A stretch of 64,000 nt of DNA from Panicum virgatum (taxonomy: Eukaryota > Streptophyta > Magnoliopsida > Poales > Poaceae). The stretch spans positions 24,589,238 through 24,653,237 of the forward strand of contig NC_053149.1 of assembly GCF_016808335.1 (NCBI RefSeq), in the 5' to 3' direction. This document shows, piece by piece, positions 9,350-21,340 of the stretch (the first letter of the stretch is position 1; every line of letters begins with the position of its first letter). The notes under the pieces were generated by a model. That model was not told the origin of the DNA. It made no database searches and worked only from the letters and a program-made list of their open reading frames with translations. Made by a program: the position numbers and the translations under genes.

Positions 9350-11320
9350 GGAAGAAAAATTTCAAAATGTCATAATTACTCCTGACTTCTAACCCCACCG
9401 TCCGCTGGGCCCCTCCCCCACCCGTCAGCTTCTCCCTCAAGTTGCAGGCGGGGCGGGTTCTTATACAAGCCCGCAAACCCGCCCTGCAAAAATAGCTGTT
9501 GCGACTAATGAGGCCCAGCTGCAAAGTTCTAGTGGCCCATTGCTAGCCAGCCTGCCAAAGCATGTGGACAAAATAAAGAAACCTGCGAGGCCCGCATAAG
9601 AACCCTCATCCTCGAGTAACCTAGCGAGTAGCGACGGTCGCCGCTGCCCGCTGGCACCATCGACATCGCAATCCCATCCTTCCGCTTCTCTTTCGCTTCC
9701 GCAATCCCACCACCCCTCCCCCTGCGCAGATCGTCAGCACCTTCAGCGAGTTCCACATCCCAAAGAAGCACGCTGCCATCAAGAAGAAGAAGCAGCCGCG
9801 GGCGGGAGCGACAAGAGCAGCGTGGTGTAGTTGTGCAGAGCGTCACCCCGTCGACCGCCAACAGCTTCTTCTTCCACGGTTCCTTGTGTCTTTTCGGAGG
9901 GGCGGGAGCGCACACACGACCTCCTGCTGCTCTTGCTCCAGCCGGCACCCACAGCATCAGCCGCGCTGCGCAGGATGTCTCTGCCCCTGTCCGTCGGCAA
10001 CTGAAGCCTCCAATCCAGCTCACCCTCCGATTCCTCTCTCTTCCTCCAAGGTGGGTGCTGGATCTGCTCATTTAGATCCCTGCGAATGGGATTGGCCCCA
10101 TGGAGCAGCCGCTGGGATTCCCTATTTCTAAATCTGCGATGAGCTTTGCCTGCCAGGTGCGCTCGGCTGCTGCTTGCTTGTCGGCACCTGGCTGGCTGTT
10201 GGTGGGGCTCGTGGTGGCTGCCTGAGTGCTTGGTGTGAGAGACTAGCTGTGCCTGTTTGCGGATTATGCGGGTTCTGTATATGTACCGCAAAGCCCACGT
10301 GATACTAGCAAGCTGCTTAGTAAAATTAGTGGACAGCCACCAACCCGCGTGATTACTTTGTGGCTAGTGTTGCCGTCTTGCGGACGTCCACAACCCGCCC
10401 CACCTGCAAACTGACTTCTCCCAGAATGGCCCGACGCCATGAGCGCCGCCACCGCCTCCCTCGACACCCCAATAGCCTACCCTGGCACCCTCCTCGAGAC
10501 CCCTAGTTCCGGTGAAGAAGCTTGCTAAATCAGATCGTCGCCGCCACCAGATCGCCACCGCCATCGTGGTCCTGCAGAAGCTGCTGCCGCCAACAATCAG
10601 GTCCTGCAGAAGCCGCCGCCGCCGCCCGACCAACTCCACACGATTGGTCCCTGCAGAAGAGCGGACGTGGGCTTCGGCCCCTAGCCCTCTGGCGGGGTAC
10701 AGGAGCGGCGTGCGGCGCGGCGACGCGGGAGCGGTGCGAGGCCGGGCGAGCGCTACCGGCGGAGTAGCGGCTCGGCTTGGTGGAGGAGAGCATGGCCCGC
10801 GGCGGCGCGACGAGCGGTGGGGCGAGTGCAACCGAGGCAGCGCGGAGCGGGCGGAGAAGCAGCGCAAGGCCAGCGCGCCGCACCCGGAGGTGGGTGACAC
10901 GGAAGCCAGTGCGGTGGCGCGTGTGGCCGGCGAGGGACGGGCGGAGTTGCAGTGGCAGGCTAGAGGCGCGCCACAACCAGCGCTGGGCGGGCGGATGCGA
11001 GGTGGCTGCCGCAAGGGCACGGGCGGAGGTGCCGCAGCGGCCGGCGCGTGGATGGGCGGATGTGCGACGGCGGGCACAGGGGCGATTACATGGAGAAGAT
11101 AGGGTACTAAAAAAGAAAAAGAAGCTGACAGGTGGCCTGCAGGGTATTTTCATTCATTAACTCTTTTCTCTCTCCCCTCTAATCTAAGAAATCGTTACGT
11201 TATTAGTTTGGTGTCATGGAGCAAATATTTGTATTTGAATAATGTCTCCTAGCAAAGATAAATTAAATGGCATCCACTAACAAATATTAATATTCAGGAG
11301 TGTCATCTAGCAAATTTACC
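9350..11320. mobile_element. Possible Pack-MULE with captured GC-rich gene fragments
   Basis: A degenerate inverted-repeat pair may bound this block: AAATTTCAAAATGTCAT...ACTCCTGA on the left (about 9358-9387), and on the right, read on the other strand, AAATTTGCTAGATGACA followed by CTCCTGA (about 11290-11316). The inside is GC-rich and exon-like. One part reads like a spliced 5' leader followed by a short start-codon frame beginning MEQPLGFPISKSAMSFACQ and a GT donor (about 10100-10160). Another has MSAATASLDTPIAYPG (about 10439). Neither is recognisable. Short captured first exons between long degenerate ends would fit a Pack-MULE, but no clear 9-bp target duplication is visible. Confidence 0.3.
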
Positions 11321-12120
11321 CAACCAAGAAACGTTTTCTGTTTCAGGACGCATCTCTTGCATGGCACTGTTCGTGGAGCCGTGGTGCGTGGGGCACAAAA
11401 CAACTGGTTGTTTACTGGTTTTTTTTGGAACGTGAGAAAACAGAACACACACTTCTTCTGAAGCTCATGAATAATTCCGAAAAGATTTGTTCGTTCAAAA
11501 ATTCCCTAAAGATCCTTGGTTTAGCGACATTCTGCCATCAACGTAACTCATTGCATTGTTTTATAAAGAGTTGTTTCGTGTGTATGTGTGTTTTTTTAAA
11601 AAAAATAGCGGTTCATTTACCTTTTATTATCTGTTAGTTTGTTTTCAACGTCCTTGTGTCAATCTCCTAATTCTATTAAAAAACTAGTGGAGGTGCTAGA
11701 ATATAATATAATCATAATTTATATTTATACTAATAATATACATGACGTAATGATATTTTTTACGATACTTGGGGAGGCGTTGGGAGGCATTTCACGTGTC
11801 TATGATTGGTGGGCTCAATTGAGAGTAGACGTTGGGAGGCGTCAATGAGGAGGTGTTGGGAGCCGTTAGATGTGTGTATGGTGGGTGGGCTCATATATGC
11901 CGTAACGCCTCCCAATGCCTCCAAAGCTAAGAGGATTAAAAATTTATGGTAATTCAATTTCCGTAGCTATTTTTTCGATCAAGGGTATCATAGTGAATTC
12001 ACAATTATAGAAATAATGTTCTGGATAGTATAGTTAGAGGTATGATTTTAGCATTATAGTGAGATGAATATTTGTTTTAAAGAAAAAAACAATTGTATTC
12101 ATCTAACATCAATATTAGGG
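11321..12120. other. AT-rich intergenic DNA with a small foldback
   Basis: Mostly AT-rich, with no gene. Between about 11768 and 11930, GGAGGC-TTGGGAGGC motifs occur first in direct and then in inverted orientation (for example 11771-11790 against 11906-11927). This gives a loose hairpin of about 160 bases that could be a decayed MITE. Nothing else is recognised. Confidence 0.4.
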
Positions 12121-12243
12121 TTCCCAGGCGCGGCGTTTTGCACCTCCCCGTCGCCCTCGATCTCGCAGGCCGACGTACGCCCTCCAGGCCCACGTCGCCG
12201 ACCGCCTCCAGGCGCTCTCCGCCCATGCCGCCGCCTCATCCAC
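12121..12243 (+). pseudogene. Coding-like GC-rich fragment cut by the S retrotransposon
   Basis: A sharp switch from AT-rich to GC-rich DNA follows an ATTAGGGTTC motif. One frame stays open to the edge of the S LTR and reads PTYALQAHVADRLQALSAHA. This looks like the N-terminal exon of a host protein, but I do not recognise the family. S begins at 12244, and the preceding TCCAC (12239-12243) would be its target duplication. If it is a gene, the rest lies beyond the far end of S, outside this window. It could also be an unrelated GC-rich fragment. Confidence 0.3.
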
Positions 12244-14169
12244 TGAAAGGATTTTGATCACATGATGTCGTAGCCTAGAGGGGGAGGGTGAATAGGCTTT
12301 TCTTCAAATTTCAGCACTTAACCCTGCTGTCAGCTGCCTGGACCGGTTAGACCGGTCTGATCAGGCAGACAGGCAACAGTAGGGAAAACTCTCCTTCTCG
12401 AGCTTGAACCTATATGAAACTTGGAGTGTGGCTCTTGTAGAGTATTTCTATCAATATAATTAGCTGTCTACACACAAGTAGGGCACATCCAAGTAGATCG
12501 AGTGGAAGCACAATTCAAACTCACAGACTATAATGCAAGGTAAGTAAATCAAACCGAAATGAAGATGATGCAAGGGAGACACGGTGATTTGTTTTACCGA
12601 AGTTCGAATTCACCCCGTGCACCCACGTGTGAATCCTACTCTCTATTGAGGAAGCTTATGGTGACCCCAAGGTCAAGCTATATCCTCTCTCCACTATATG
12701 ATCATGTGCCCTCGTGGCACGCAATTACTGCTGCAACAAACTTGCCGCTGCTCATCACAATCTTGGAAGCTAGCCGACGACGCCTAACCGTCTAGGAGCC
12801 AAAGCTCCAAGAGTAACAAATGCTTCAATCAAGTTGGCCGACGCAACTGCAAGTGCTCAAAGCTTGGGATGTTTCTCTCTTGCTCAAATGGCTCTCTAGG
12901 ATTTGGTTCACTGAACCCAACTCAAGGATTCAACTTGAATCAAGCAACTCTCACAAAGAGATATTGGGGAGGACTCTCCAAGTGCTCACAAGGCTCTCAA
13001 ATGTGTTCTGAATAAAATGGCATTAGCACCCACGAATGGGTAAAGTCATGGGGTATAAATATCCCTCTCTCAAAAACTATTCATTGCCCCTGTCATTGTT
13101 AGACCGGTCAGACCGGTCGGTTTGAATTATAGCCGTTGGAGGTAGCTCCCTGCCTAGACCGGTTAGACCGGTCCCTCTCTGATTTCTTCAGTGTTAGCTC
13201 TCTCGCAGGCTATTCTCTCTAGGGACTATTTTGAGCACTTTTGGTATTGTCTAAACCTACTGATGTTGCATCCCTCTTGATATTACGGCATACCTATACT
13301 CAAGTGCATAAATGAAATATACAACAATCACAATTCTCACTTGGGCTTTGCATTATGATCATGCCGACCTTTCTTCAATCAATACCGTGAGGGTATCAAC
13401 ATCTTCATTCTTTGAGCATACCCGCTTTGAGCTAGTGACTTTGAATCTTCAATTTGCATAGGAATGAATTCCAACATTGATTCACAAGTCACCTTCTCCA
13501 CTTGAATAATGACACTCTTCAACATAGAGCTCTCCATGACTCTAGAATCTACGGCCTTTGACCCATATCGGTTTTTTTGCTCCCCCAAGCCGTCGCTTGC
13601 ATAGCCTCTTGAAACACGCCTCTCGGTCCTCTATCTTTATCCTAGCCGTCCATCTTGAACTTATGTTGATTTATGTCATGCATGAAATCTTTTTTATCAA
13701 TTTGAATTCCTGATTCAATCACATTTGCATGCTTTCTAATTTGAGACATCATATATGTATCAACTCATGTCTCATTCACTTTTGCCTAGCTTGCTCCTTT
13801 TGTTAACAAAATTTATCACAAATGACAAGTTCTTTCATATTTGAGACTATGCAAAAGCATACCACATCTCATTCACAAAACCTTTACTTGTTATTTTGAA
13901 TCCCATCATAGATCGAACAAGCCTTCGCAAATATTAGAGCCTTTATATCAACCATGAATACCTTGCTCTATCTTTTGTTTTCTTGTTTTGCTTGTCACGT
14001 ATACATTATGCCAATGGGATAATCACACTTTCTTGCAACACATGAGCCATCTCATTTAGTACCAATTTCTTAATTAAATTCCTGCTCATAATCTCATGCA
14101 AACAAGTTAGTCCTTTAATCGTGTTGTCAATCAATACACCAAAACCCACTAGGGGCCTAGATGCTTTCA
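12244..14169 (-). repeat. 3' LTR of S
   Basis: On the minus strand the LTR starts TGAAAGCATCTAGGCCCC next to a purine tract. It ends, in plus coordinates, at TGAAAGGATTTTGATCAC (12244), giving TGAAAG...CTTTCA termini over 1926 bases. The segment CTAGAGGGGGAGGGTGAATA (12274) is diagnostic of grass Sirevirus LTRs (Maximus/SIRE type). The LTR includes AGACCGGTC motif pairs at about 12345, 13105 and 13157. No coding sequence is expected or seen. Confidence 0.75.
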
Positions 14170-14188
14170 ATCTCCCCCCTTTTGGTGA
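14170..14188 (-). promoter_or_regulatory. Polypurine tract of S
   Basis: On the minus strand, CAAAAGGGGGGAGAT sits directly before the TGAAAG LTR start. This is the plus-strand priming site. It fixes S on the minus strand, with its body to the right. Confidence 0.75.
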
Positions 14189-14778
14189 TTGATTTCAACC
14201 CAATTAAAGCTTACAAAAAGATTTTCAATAAAACTTTTGAACTCTCAGGTTTAGTTGGAGCTCCCCCTCAATATGTGCAAATGAGTTGAATTCATCACAA
14301 GTTGGCATCACATGCCAAATTACACATATTGAGCACAAATGAGACTCCCCCTAAATCTCAGCATCCGTGGGGTGCAACAAGTGTGTGTAAACATCATAAA
14401 CAAACCCGTGATGCAATATGAGAATGGATCCAAATAATTTAGCAACTACGCAGTGCTGCTGCCACAAACCGGTCAGACCGGTCCTCACAAACCAGCACAC
14501 TACACAGCTTAGACCGGTCCCTCTAACCGGTCAGACTGGTCAGAGACAGCCAACACAGTCCAAGGCTGAAAACAAAAGCATCACATCAAAATTTCACACT
14601 ATCATAAACATTTCTTATGCATTTAAAACAGGATAAAAACATCCAGTAGCACTCAATGCAAGTGTCTCAAGTCCACAAGTCCTTAATACGATAGAGATAG
14701 ATGTGTTTTTAAAAGATGAGACACGAATAATACAACCACATCCATACATCATTTCTTTTCTCCCAAAGCACGACTTAG
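14189..14778 (-). other. 3' internal non-coding region of S
   Basis: This segment lies between the env-like frame and the 3' LTR of S. It has no long frame and holds several ACCGGTC pairs (about 14469-14540). It ends at CTTAG (14774-14778), where element A inserted. Confidence 0.55.
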
Positions 14779-16488
14779 TGTTGGTGTCTCTTATGCTCAA
14801 TCTGAATAGGTATTCTGGAAGTGCACAGAATTCACCGGTGTAGCACTTCACCTTGGGGTATTCCAGGGTATCGTGAAATCCTCTGGGAAGCACTATGGTA
14901 AAGTGTATCGTAAACTGTAGTGACAACCTTTACTGAAGTTATCGACCGACTAATTCAGCAGGGGTAAGCCAGATAATTGATGAGATAAATGGCCAAGCTA
15001 TGACCATGTGACACACAAGAGATTCTATACCTTAGAGAGGTAGCAGCTGGGAGGACAATGAGCGAGAAAGGACTCCTGAAACACTTCTAAACTACTGAGC
15101 TAGCCTCACTAGAACTAATCTAAGCTTCTAACTTGATGTCGAAACCAGGAGCTTACTTCGGCGGCCTAAGCGAAGGGCGCAGACAGGGGTGAGAAGGGGC
15201 CCAACATACTTTTGGCAATCCTATTGCTATGAAAACACCCGAACGTGGTGGACTACGAGGGACGGACAAGGCTGTCACCACTTGCCGCCTACCACTATGG
15301 TACCGTGGGGTGGAACACACTTTCTAGCTAGCACTGAGTCAGACACCACGTCTGCTCTCGGTACTAGGATTTCTCTTGAGGCCTTCAAGAGAAACCCCCC
15401 TCAACCTAGTGAACTAACTTGAGTTGCACTAGTACGGGCAAGAAAACCGGTAAGACTAACTCCGACAAGAAAGAAAGAGAACTCAAACTGAACTAGAGGT
15501 AAAACTTACTCCCGCAGACAAGTACTAGTACTTGGAAAGGTAAATACTTGCGGAAAGTAAAGCTGACTCAAGTAAATAAAGAAGATAACTTATATTAAAA
15601 TAGTCAAAGAAAAAGATACAAGAGCTTATACCGAGCTCCGATGAGGACTCCGGATCCCCGAGACAAGCTCGACTCGACTCTAACTCCCAATTACTATCCT
15701 ACTCTAGAGTTGAGAGGAGAGAATTGCTCCTTTGAGTGTGTGTTTACAAGTGAGGGGGAGAGTGCTATTTATAGGCTTCCAAGGTTGGTAGAAGGCCGTT
15801 AATTCAGGTAGTGCCCGGTGCACGCAACTGTAGAGGCGGTGCTTAACTTCCACGCGAAGTCGGGAGCCTAGAGGCTACAAGGTGGGGCCGGGCGGCCCAT
15901 CCTAGGCCGTCCGGCCTAGGAATGTGCCACCTGGCCACTGACCTTCCGTGGACGGCTCCTGATCCCTCCTGGATGTCGGTTCTTTGGGTATCTTCCTCAG
16001 ATGCTGGAATCTAGGGCTGGGCGGCTTGGGTTAGGCCAGGCGGCCTGCCTCCGGAGCCTTTCAGCTCTCCGTTTCACCGACGTTGCATATCAACGCTCCA
16101 CACTGTCTCTGGAATGGGTGGTTTCCCCATTTGATGATCTTGGCACTAGTATGTGTGTCTTTGGGTTGAACCTTGTGCCTTCCAGGTCCACCGACAGGAT
16201 ATGAGATGTTCGCCTTGTCCTGGAACCTTATGAATGTGTCACATTGCTCCAGTAAAATTATTGGACCCATGTATGTGGAGGTGTCAGGCTGGTTGGCACG
16301 GAATGTGCCAGGTGGCCGGGATTTTCTCTGATTTCGACCATCTTTGGACAGTGAATTCCTGCAAGCATAACTCATCCAAAACTTGTGGAACTTATTAGGA
16401 TCAAATAAAATATGCATGGAACATGGTGCAAAACTCAATTTATTTCCGAGAAGTTGACGGTCAAAATGTGAGATAATGGCCGTCAACA
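14779..16488 (-). repeat. 3' LTR of A
   Basis: This 1710-base LTR starts TGTTGACGGCC on the minus strand (16488) and ends ...ACACCAACA (14779). It is closely matched by 43896-44734, the remnant of the 5' LTR. A plausible TATA box (minus CTATAAATAG) lies at 15765-15774. The first 37 bases can fold into a terminal hairpin (arms 16480-16487 and 16453-16460). Confidence 0.85.
15765..15774 (-). promoter_or_regulatory. TATA box in the A LTR
   Basis: CTATAAATAG on the minus strand, at a position in the LTR suitable for driving the element's transcript. Similar motifs occur at the equivalent place in the B, C and D LTRs. Confidence 0.55.
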
Positions 16489-16525
16489 CCCCCCAAGCTT
16501 AAACTTTTGCTCGTCCTCGAGCAAA
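16489..16525 (-). promoter_or_regulatory. Polypurine tract and upstream hairpin of A
   Basis: The PPT (minus AAGCTTGGGGGG, 16489-16500) abuts the LTR. Just upstream on the minus strand is an inverted repeat, TTTGCTCG-AGGA-CGAGCAAA (16525-16506), with an 8-bp stem. The same motif precedes the PPTs of B, C and T2. Confidence 0.75.
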
Positions 16526-16751
16526 GCTTAATACTGAGGCTCGGTGGATCAGGAGTTGCATCAATGTTTGCCCTCTGCAGGTACCCTGTGCATAGCATAT
16601 TACTCTATCCGTATGTACTTCGAGTAAGTTGGCTCATACCTATATGTTCTGAATGATGGGGCTTATTTCACGTTTCATCCCTTGTCTTGAGTGGTTGGAG
16701 GACTGAACAATCTTCACCAAAATATTTTCCTGTCTTCCCTGTTTAGGTTCA
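16526..16751 (-). other. 3' untranslated region of A, left of the B insertion
   Basis: Non-coding internal sequence of A that continues at 26145 after the B insertion. It ends in GTTCA (16747-16751), the likely B target site. Confidence 0.5.
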
Positions 16752-18390
16752 TGTTGACATTTCTTAGCGCAATCACTAGGAATGGTTAATCCTTAGCAAC
16801 AGCGCTAGAAATGCCTGTTGGCAGTCCTTAGTGCAATCACTAGAAATGAGGGCGCCGGACCCATCCTAGCAACTGCAACCAAGGGGTGCCACTCTCATGG
16901 TATAATCAATACGATTACAGATGGATCCGCAAGCGCATGGATATACCGTTGTAGCATTTCACCCAGAGAGTAAGGGTATCGTCATTTATTTGTGTCCCAA
17001 AGGACGGTAGCGGCAAAGGTATTGTACTCAACATTAACTATGACATTGTGCCTCAAGCAATAGGCAATACTCTAATAGGGGTACGTACAAATAAAGAATA
17101 AGCAAGGGTAATGTGACACAGCACACATCCACACTCCAAGAGGAAGGAATAAAGGAGAGAAACTATAAAATAAAGAACTACTCTATCCTACGTCAAGTCA
17201 GCTGGAGCTTAGGCTAGGTTAGGTGTCCTAGTGCTTCTATCCAAAGCTGGGGTCACATTAGATCATGGTTAGGACTACAGGTGCCAGGAAAATAGGATAG
17301 CGAGGAGAAGGTCCCGCACCGGAGTACATCCAGTCCCGTTACCTCTTTGCATGAACTCCTACACCGAACCCGAACGTCGGGGAGTATGCTAAATGCAACA
17401 CAGCTGTTACGCCGGATGGACAGGACTGTCACCACCTGCCGTCTACCCTAGTCACACCGTGGAGCATGGTCATATCCGAAGGATCCCACATATTCGAGCA
17501 CCACGCTCGTGTATGAAGTCACTACTCTAGTGCCCCCAGGTCTCCCACCCTTCGGATGGATGAGTAAAACACTAGAGCAAGCCCGAAAGCACAACGAACC
17601 TCTATCCGTACCCAGATCATCTGGCCTAACCAAGACCATTGCATAACTTATGAACGATCTAAGCATGGATTGATAAACTATCAAGATAGTAAAGCAACCA
17701 TGGCAGAACTCTATATTATGAATAGAAGTCTGACATGTCGGATACAAAGCCATACCAGGAGCCGAGGATTGCTCAATGACCCCGAGGACGACTTGCTCGC
17801 TAAAGAGAACTAGCCTAGCTCCACTACCTAGCTAAGAGAGCAAGAGAGAGGAGAGCCTTCTTGGAGAGAATGGAATGAAGTGTGTGTGTGTGTGTTGATG
17901 GGGGGGTGGAGAGAGGCCCTATTTATAGCTCTAGAGGTTGGTTTCCCGCCAACGCACATATGGAAGGTGATCAGGTGCCTTGGCAGCTACTCCTCCTTGA
18001 AGTGCACCTGGACGGGAACTAGGCCAGGTTCGGCCGACCCAGGGGGTCGACTGACCACACCTGGCAGCCTCTCTGCCTGATCTTCTGCTGGATGGTATAT
18101 TCTTTGATCCTTATCCTTATCCTCTGGTGCATCTTGCGTGGAGGCCCTGTTTCCTCTGACATGTGGGCCGTCTTTGTAAGGGTGTGACGCCGGATGTGAT
18201 ATTGTGCGTAGTTGTATGGCGTCTGCTGCGTGTTTTCATCTTATTCCACTCCTGCTCATCTGAAATGTACAAAACTCAAAAACAACTGTGGAGCGAGGTT
18301 AGTGATACAAATATGTGAGTAAAGCATGTGGTTTTCCTTTATTATTGAGTATAGTTGACGGGTGAAAATGGCACTTAAGCACCATCAACA
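16752..18390 (-). repeat. 3' LTR of B
   Basis: This 1639-base LTR starts TGTTGATGGTGC on the minus strand (18390) and ends ...ATGTCAACA (16752). It aligns with 24696-26144 throughout. The 5' copy has one extra 64-base unit at its terminus and lacks the part equivalent to about 18130-18390. A minus-strand TATA motif lies at 17919-17928. Confidence 0.85.
17919..17928 (-). promoter_or_regulatory. TATA box in the B 3' LTR
   Basis: CTATAAATAG on the minus strand. The same motif is kept in the 5' LTR copy at 25936-25945. Confidence 0.55.
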
Positions 18391-18428
18391 ACTTCCCCAA
18401 GCTAGCCCTTTGCTCGTCCCGAGCAAAG
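18391..18428 (-). promoter_or_regulatory. Polypurine tract and upstream hairpin of B
   Basis: The minus-strand purine-rich stretch CTAGCTTGGGGAAGT (18405-18391) abuts the LTR. Just upstream is CTTTGCTCG-GGA-CGAGCAAAG (18428-18408), a perfect 9-bp stem with a 3-base loop. Confidence 0.75.
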
Positions 18429-18993
18429 TTTTAGACTTAAGTTGTTGATCAGGAGTTGCTACAATGTCGCATTTCTGACTTATGCCCAAGGCACAACCGA
18501 GTGTTCTTACCTTTATTCTGAATAGGTTGGCCTTGTTCACACCTTTTACCTTACTCCTGTGGGGCTTATAGAATTATCTTCATCTTTGGCGGTTGAGGGT
18601 CAGAACGGCTTATAGAGTACCACTTACCACTCCTTTGTTCAACTGTCAATCCGGAGGTTTTATAAAGTTTTTGAAAAGAAATTTTGTAGTTCCTCGGGTG
18701 ACCTCTCAGATCGCTCAATGTGTTTCATTCCTTACCAATGCCTTTTTATTCGCCTTTCTTTTTCCATCCTACTTCTAATGGCTTCTTTTTGGTGGATCTG
18801 TAGGTATGGAGGATATAATGGCAAACTTGCTTCTCATATTTCGCTAAGTCAAAGACCGGATCCAAAGGAGAAACAAGTCATAAGCCTTGATCAAGATGTG
18901 CAAGTGTGTGGATATTTTTGGTGGATGATGGATGAGAACTCCTTTATATGAATTTTCTTTCCCTTGTAATGTTTTTGGTATGGACTATATTTT

Positions 18994-19051
<58 letters not shown>

Positions 19052-19939
19052 ACACACCTTGTGGTTGTGTGGCATACCTTCTTTGGGTATGCATCTTTTC
19101 TCTTTTCTTTTTGACATGCCTTGTGGGCATGTGGCATACTTTCTTTGGGTATGCATCTTTTATTTCTTTTTGTATAGCCCATACATTATGATGATAACTT
19201 TGGAGAGAGATAACATGGCACATCTTGGAGTTTTATTTGTGGATGGATAGGGGATGTACTTGCTATCTTCCTGGTGTAGAATTATAGCATGTGAGTGGAC
19301 ATGTACGTGATCTTGATCATGGGCGTATGAAGTGATTCTCTCAAAGGGTAACAACAATTTGACAAAGCTCAATGAGAAGACAAGTTGCATATGTAGAAAA
19401 GGTTTTTCAAACTTGTAACTCATATGGCTCTGGATAGGAATTTTATATCACCGAGAAACTTTATTTTATTTTTGTATTTCTGAAAAGAAATACTCCGGAT
19501 ATCAAGCATCACGTAGGAGAAGATCATAGCAACTCTTTTCAGCCATATCATAACCCACAACAACCTAGATTCGAATTCTACTTTTCGCTACCCATAAGTT
19601 TCAAGCTTAAGATTTGAACAATTTAGCCACCAAACTCAAAACTTAGGCAGAGCACAAGGTTGTAACTAGGCATAAGAAAGGAACTAACAGAGCAACTATT
19701 CATCATCTCAACAAGGAAAAACTACACATGCTCACTACACATACTGGAAAGCAAGTAAATATTTTTGGGTTTTTATGGGTTTTACCAATTTTTATTTGAT
19801 TTTAGTTATGCAAATTTTTATGGATTTTTAGAATTTTGCAAATTTTTGTTTGGTTTCATGCAAGGTTTTGAAAGCAGTAAAGATAGAGTTTGATACAAGG
19901 TACCTCTCATGGGGGTCCTCCCCCAAGCTAGCTTCAGGC
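18429..19939 (-). other. 3' untranslated region of B with CT tract and tandem repeat
   Basis: Non-coding. It holds (CT)25 at 18999-19048 and, directly beside it, two copies of a 62-base unit (19050-19111 and 19112-19173) containing GTGGCATAC and CTTTGGGTATGCATC. A similar GA-plus-unit block occupies the same distance from the PPT in element C. Confidence 0.6.
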
Positions 19940-21340
19940 TCACTGCTGCTGGTTGGGATTAAACCCAGCCCAACAGTAGTAGGCCATCCACTCCTCCTGG
20001 GATTGCTGCTGTTGCTGCTCCAAGTTGCGGATCCTCTTGCCAGTATATTGCTGCCAGTTCTGTGTTGACTCGATGTGTTGGCCCAGTGACTCGTCGATGT
20101 TGGTGGTGCGCACATTCAGCTCGCCCATCTGCTGAGTTAGAGTGGCAAAACCTCTGGACGAAGCTGTACGTCGCGGGGGTCCGCTGGAGCTGGAACTGGT
20201 GGACCGGTGCCCTGAGGCCTGCCGTGCCCACTCTGTGGAGCTGGTACTCTGCCATGACGAACCTCCAGCCTCATATTGCTGTCGTTGAGGCTGAGATTGC
20301 TGCTGCATGAACTCCTCCCTTCTGGCCCTGCTTCCTGTAACCCTGCCAGGAAGACTAGAAATACTATGCTGGCGGCTCTCCTCTTGTGGAACAAGAGGGA
20401 TGGTTAGCGAACGGTATTTATACAAATGATACCCCGCATTTGGCAACGGGATTTCATTTGCATAACCAAGTGAAAAGAAAATCAAGTTGTCATCCGGGCC
20501 TTTCTTGAGCGTGTGGCCTTGAACCAAGTACGCCTCATCGATCATAACACAGGGCTACTCAATAAAAGGAACGGGGTTCCCTTCTACGATTCCCATGTTT
20601 GATGCGATGCGGGTAAACAAAGAAGTGCATTCAATAGGATCTATCATCCGAAAATTTGTGAGCCATTGCTTAACCATTGCTTGTGCGGGGGACATTCGGA
20701 TCTTGTTGACCATGGCGTATAATATCATCAACTCATCGTTGCGCACTGGTCGTGGATCATCTCTTGGAAAGAGAGTGATAGCCACCCACTTGTGCATGAA
20801 ACAAAGAGTCGGGTTTTGAATGTCATTGCACCGAGGTGCAAACTTGCCATGAACAGCTTGACCCGAAATCAAACCCCAAAACACATGTCGATCAAAACCG
20901 CGGCAAGCTTTTGCAAGGGAAACTGGCAAGCGCGCGCTAAAACCAAGGAGGTGACTGAAATTTCTCCAATTAAAATAGCGTTCAACTCCAAAAAGTTGGA
21001 AAGAAACACCATCGTCCACCTCCCGAAGAGTGCAAAGAAACTGGATGGTGAGGAGACGAGAACCATTCTCCTCAACGGGCACAAAACCATCCCATCCAAC
21101 CGCATGCCAAACACGAGCGAAGTCAACGTCCATACCTATTTTTTCGAGAAGGTCCGAATCGAAGGCTCTGATATGACCAATGCTTCGATTCTTGATTATG
21201 GCATAGGCTTGACACTCGCGGTCATCTTGCAAGTTGAGGTATGGTGCATCATCTTCATCTATCTCCATGTCCTCGGCTTGCGGTTCTTCAACTTTCTCCT
21301 CGAACTATTCTTCTTGTTCGTCTTGCTCATAATCCATTGT
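19940..21340 (-). pseudogene. ATHILA ORF-1-like (env-like) frame of B, broken by stops
   Basis: The main frame (21268-20555) encodes an ATHILA ORF-1/putative plant transposon domain: RSIGHIRAFDSDLLEKIG, LTIQFLCTLREV, NWRNFSHLLGFS, NDIQNPTLCFMHKWVAITLF and NELMILYAMVNKIRMSPAQ. It stops at a TAG (20555-20557), reopens as IDEAYLVQG, and continues in a Gln/Ser-rich tail to 19940. An earlier in-frame TAG (21305-21307) precedes the acidic EPQAEDMEIDEDD segment. In ATHILA elements this third frame lies between pol and the 3' LTR and has been called env-like. No signal peptide or membrane segment is apparent here. Element A has a homologue at the same place. The function is unknown. Confidence 0.72.

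Noticed and set aside
10364..11160. Frames of 127-237 codons on both strands
   Set aside because: Same reason: GC-rich, low-complexity, mutually overlapping and no domain.
18891..19223. Arg-Glu repeat frames
   Set aside because: Translation of the (CT)n tract.
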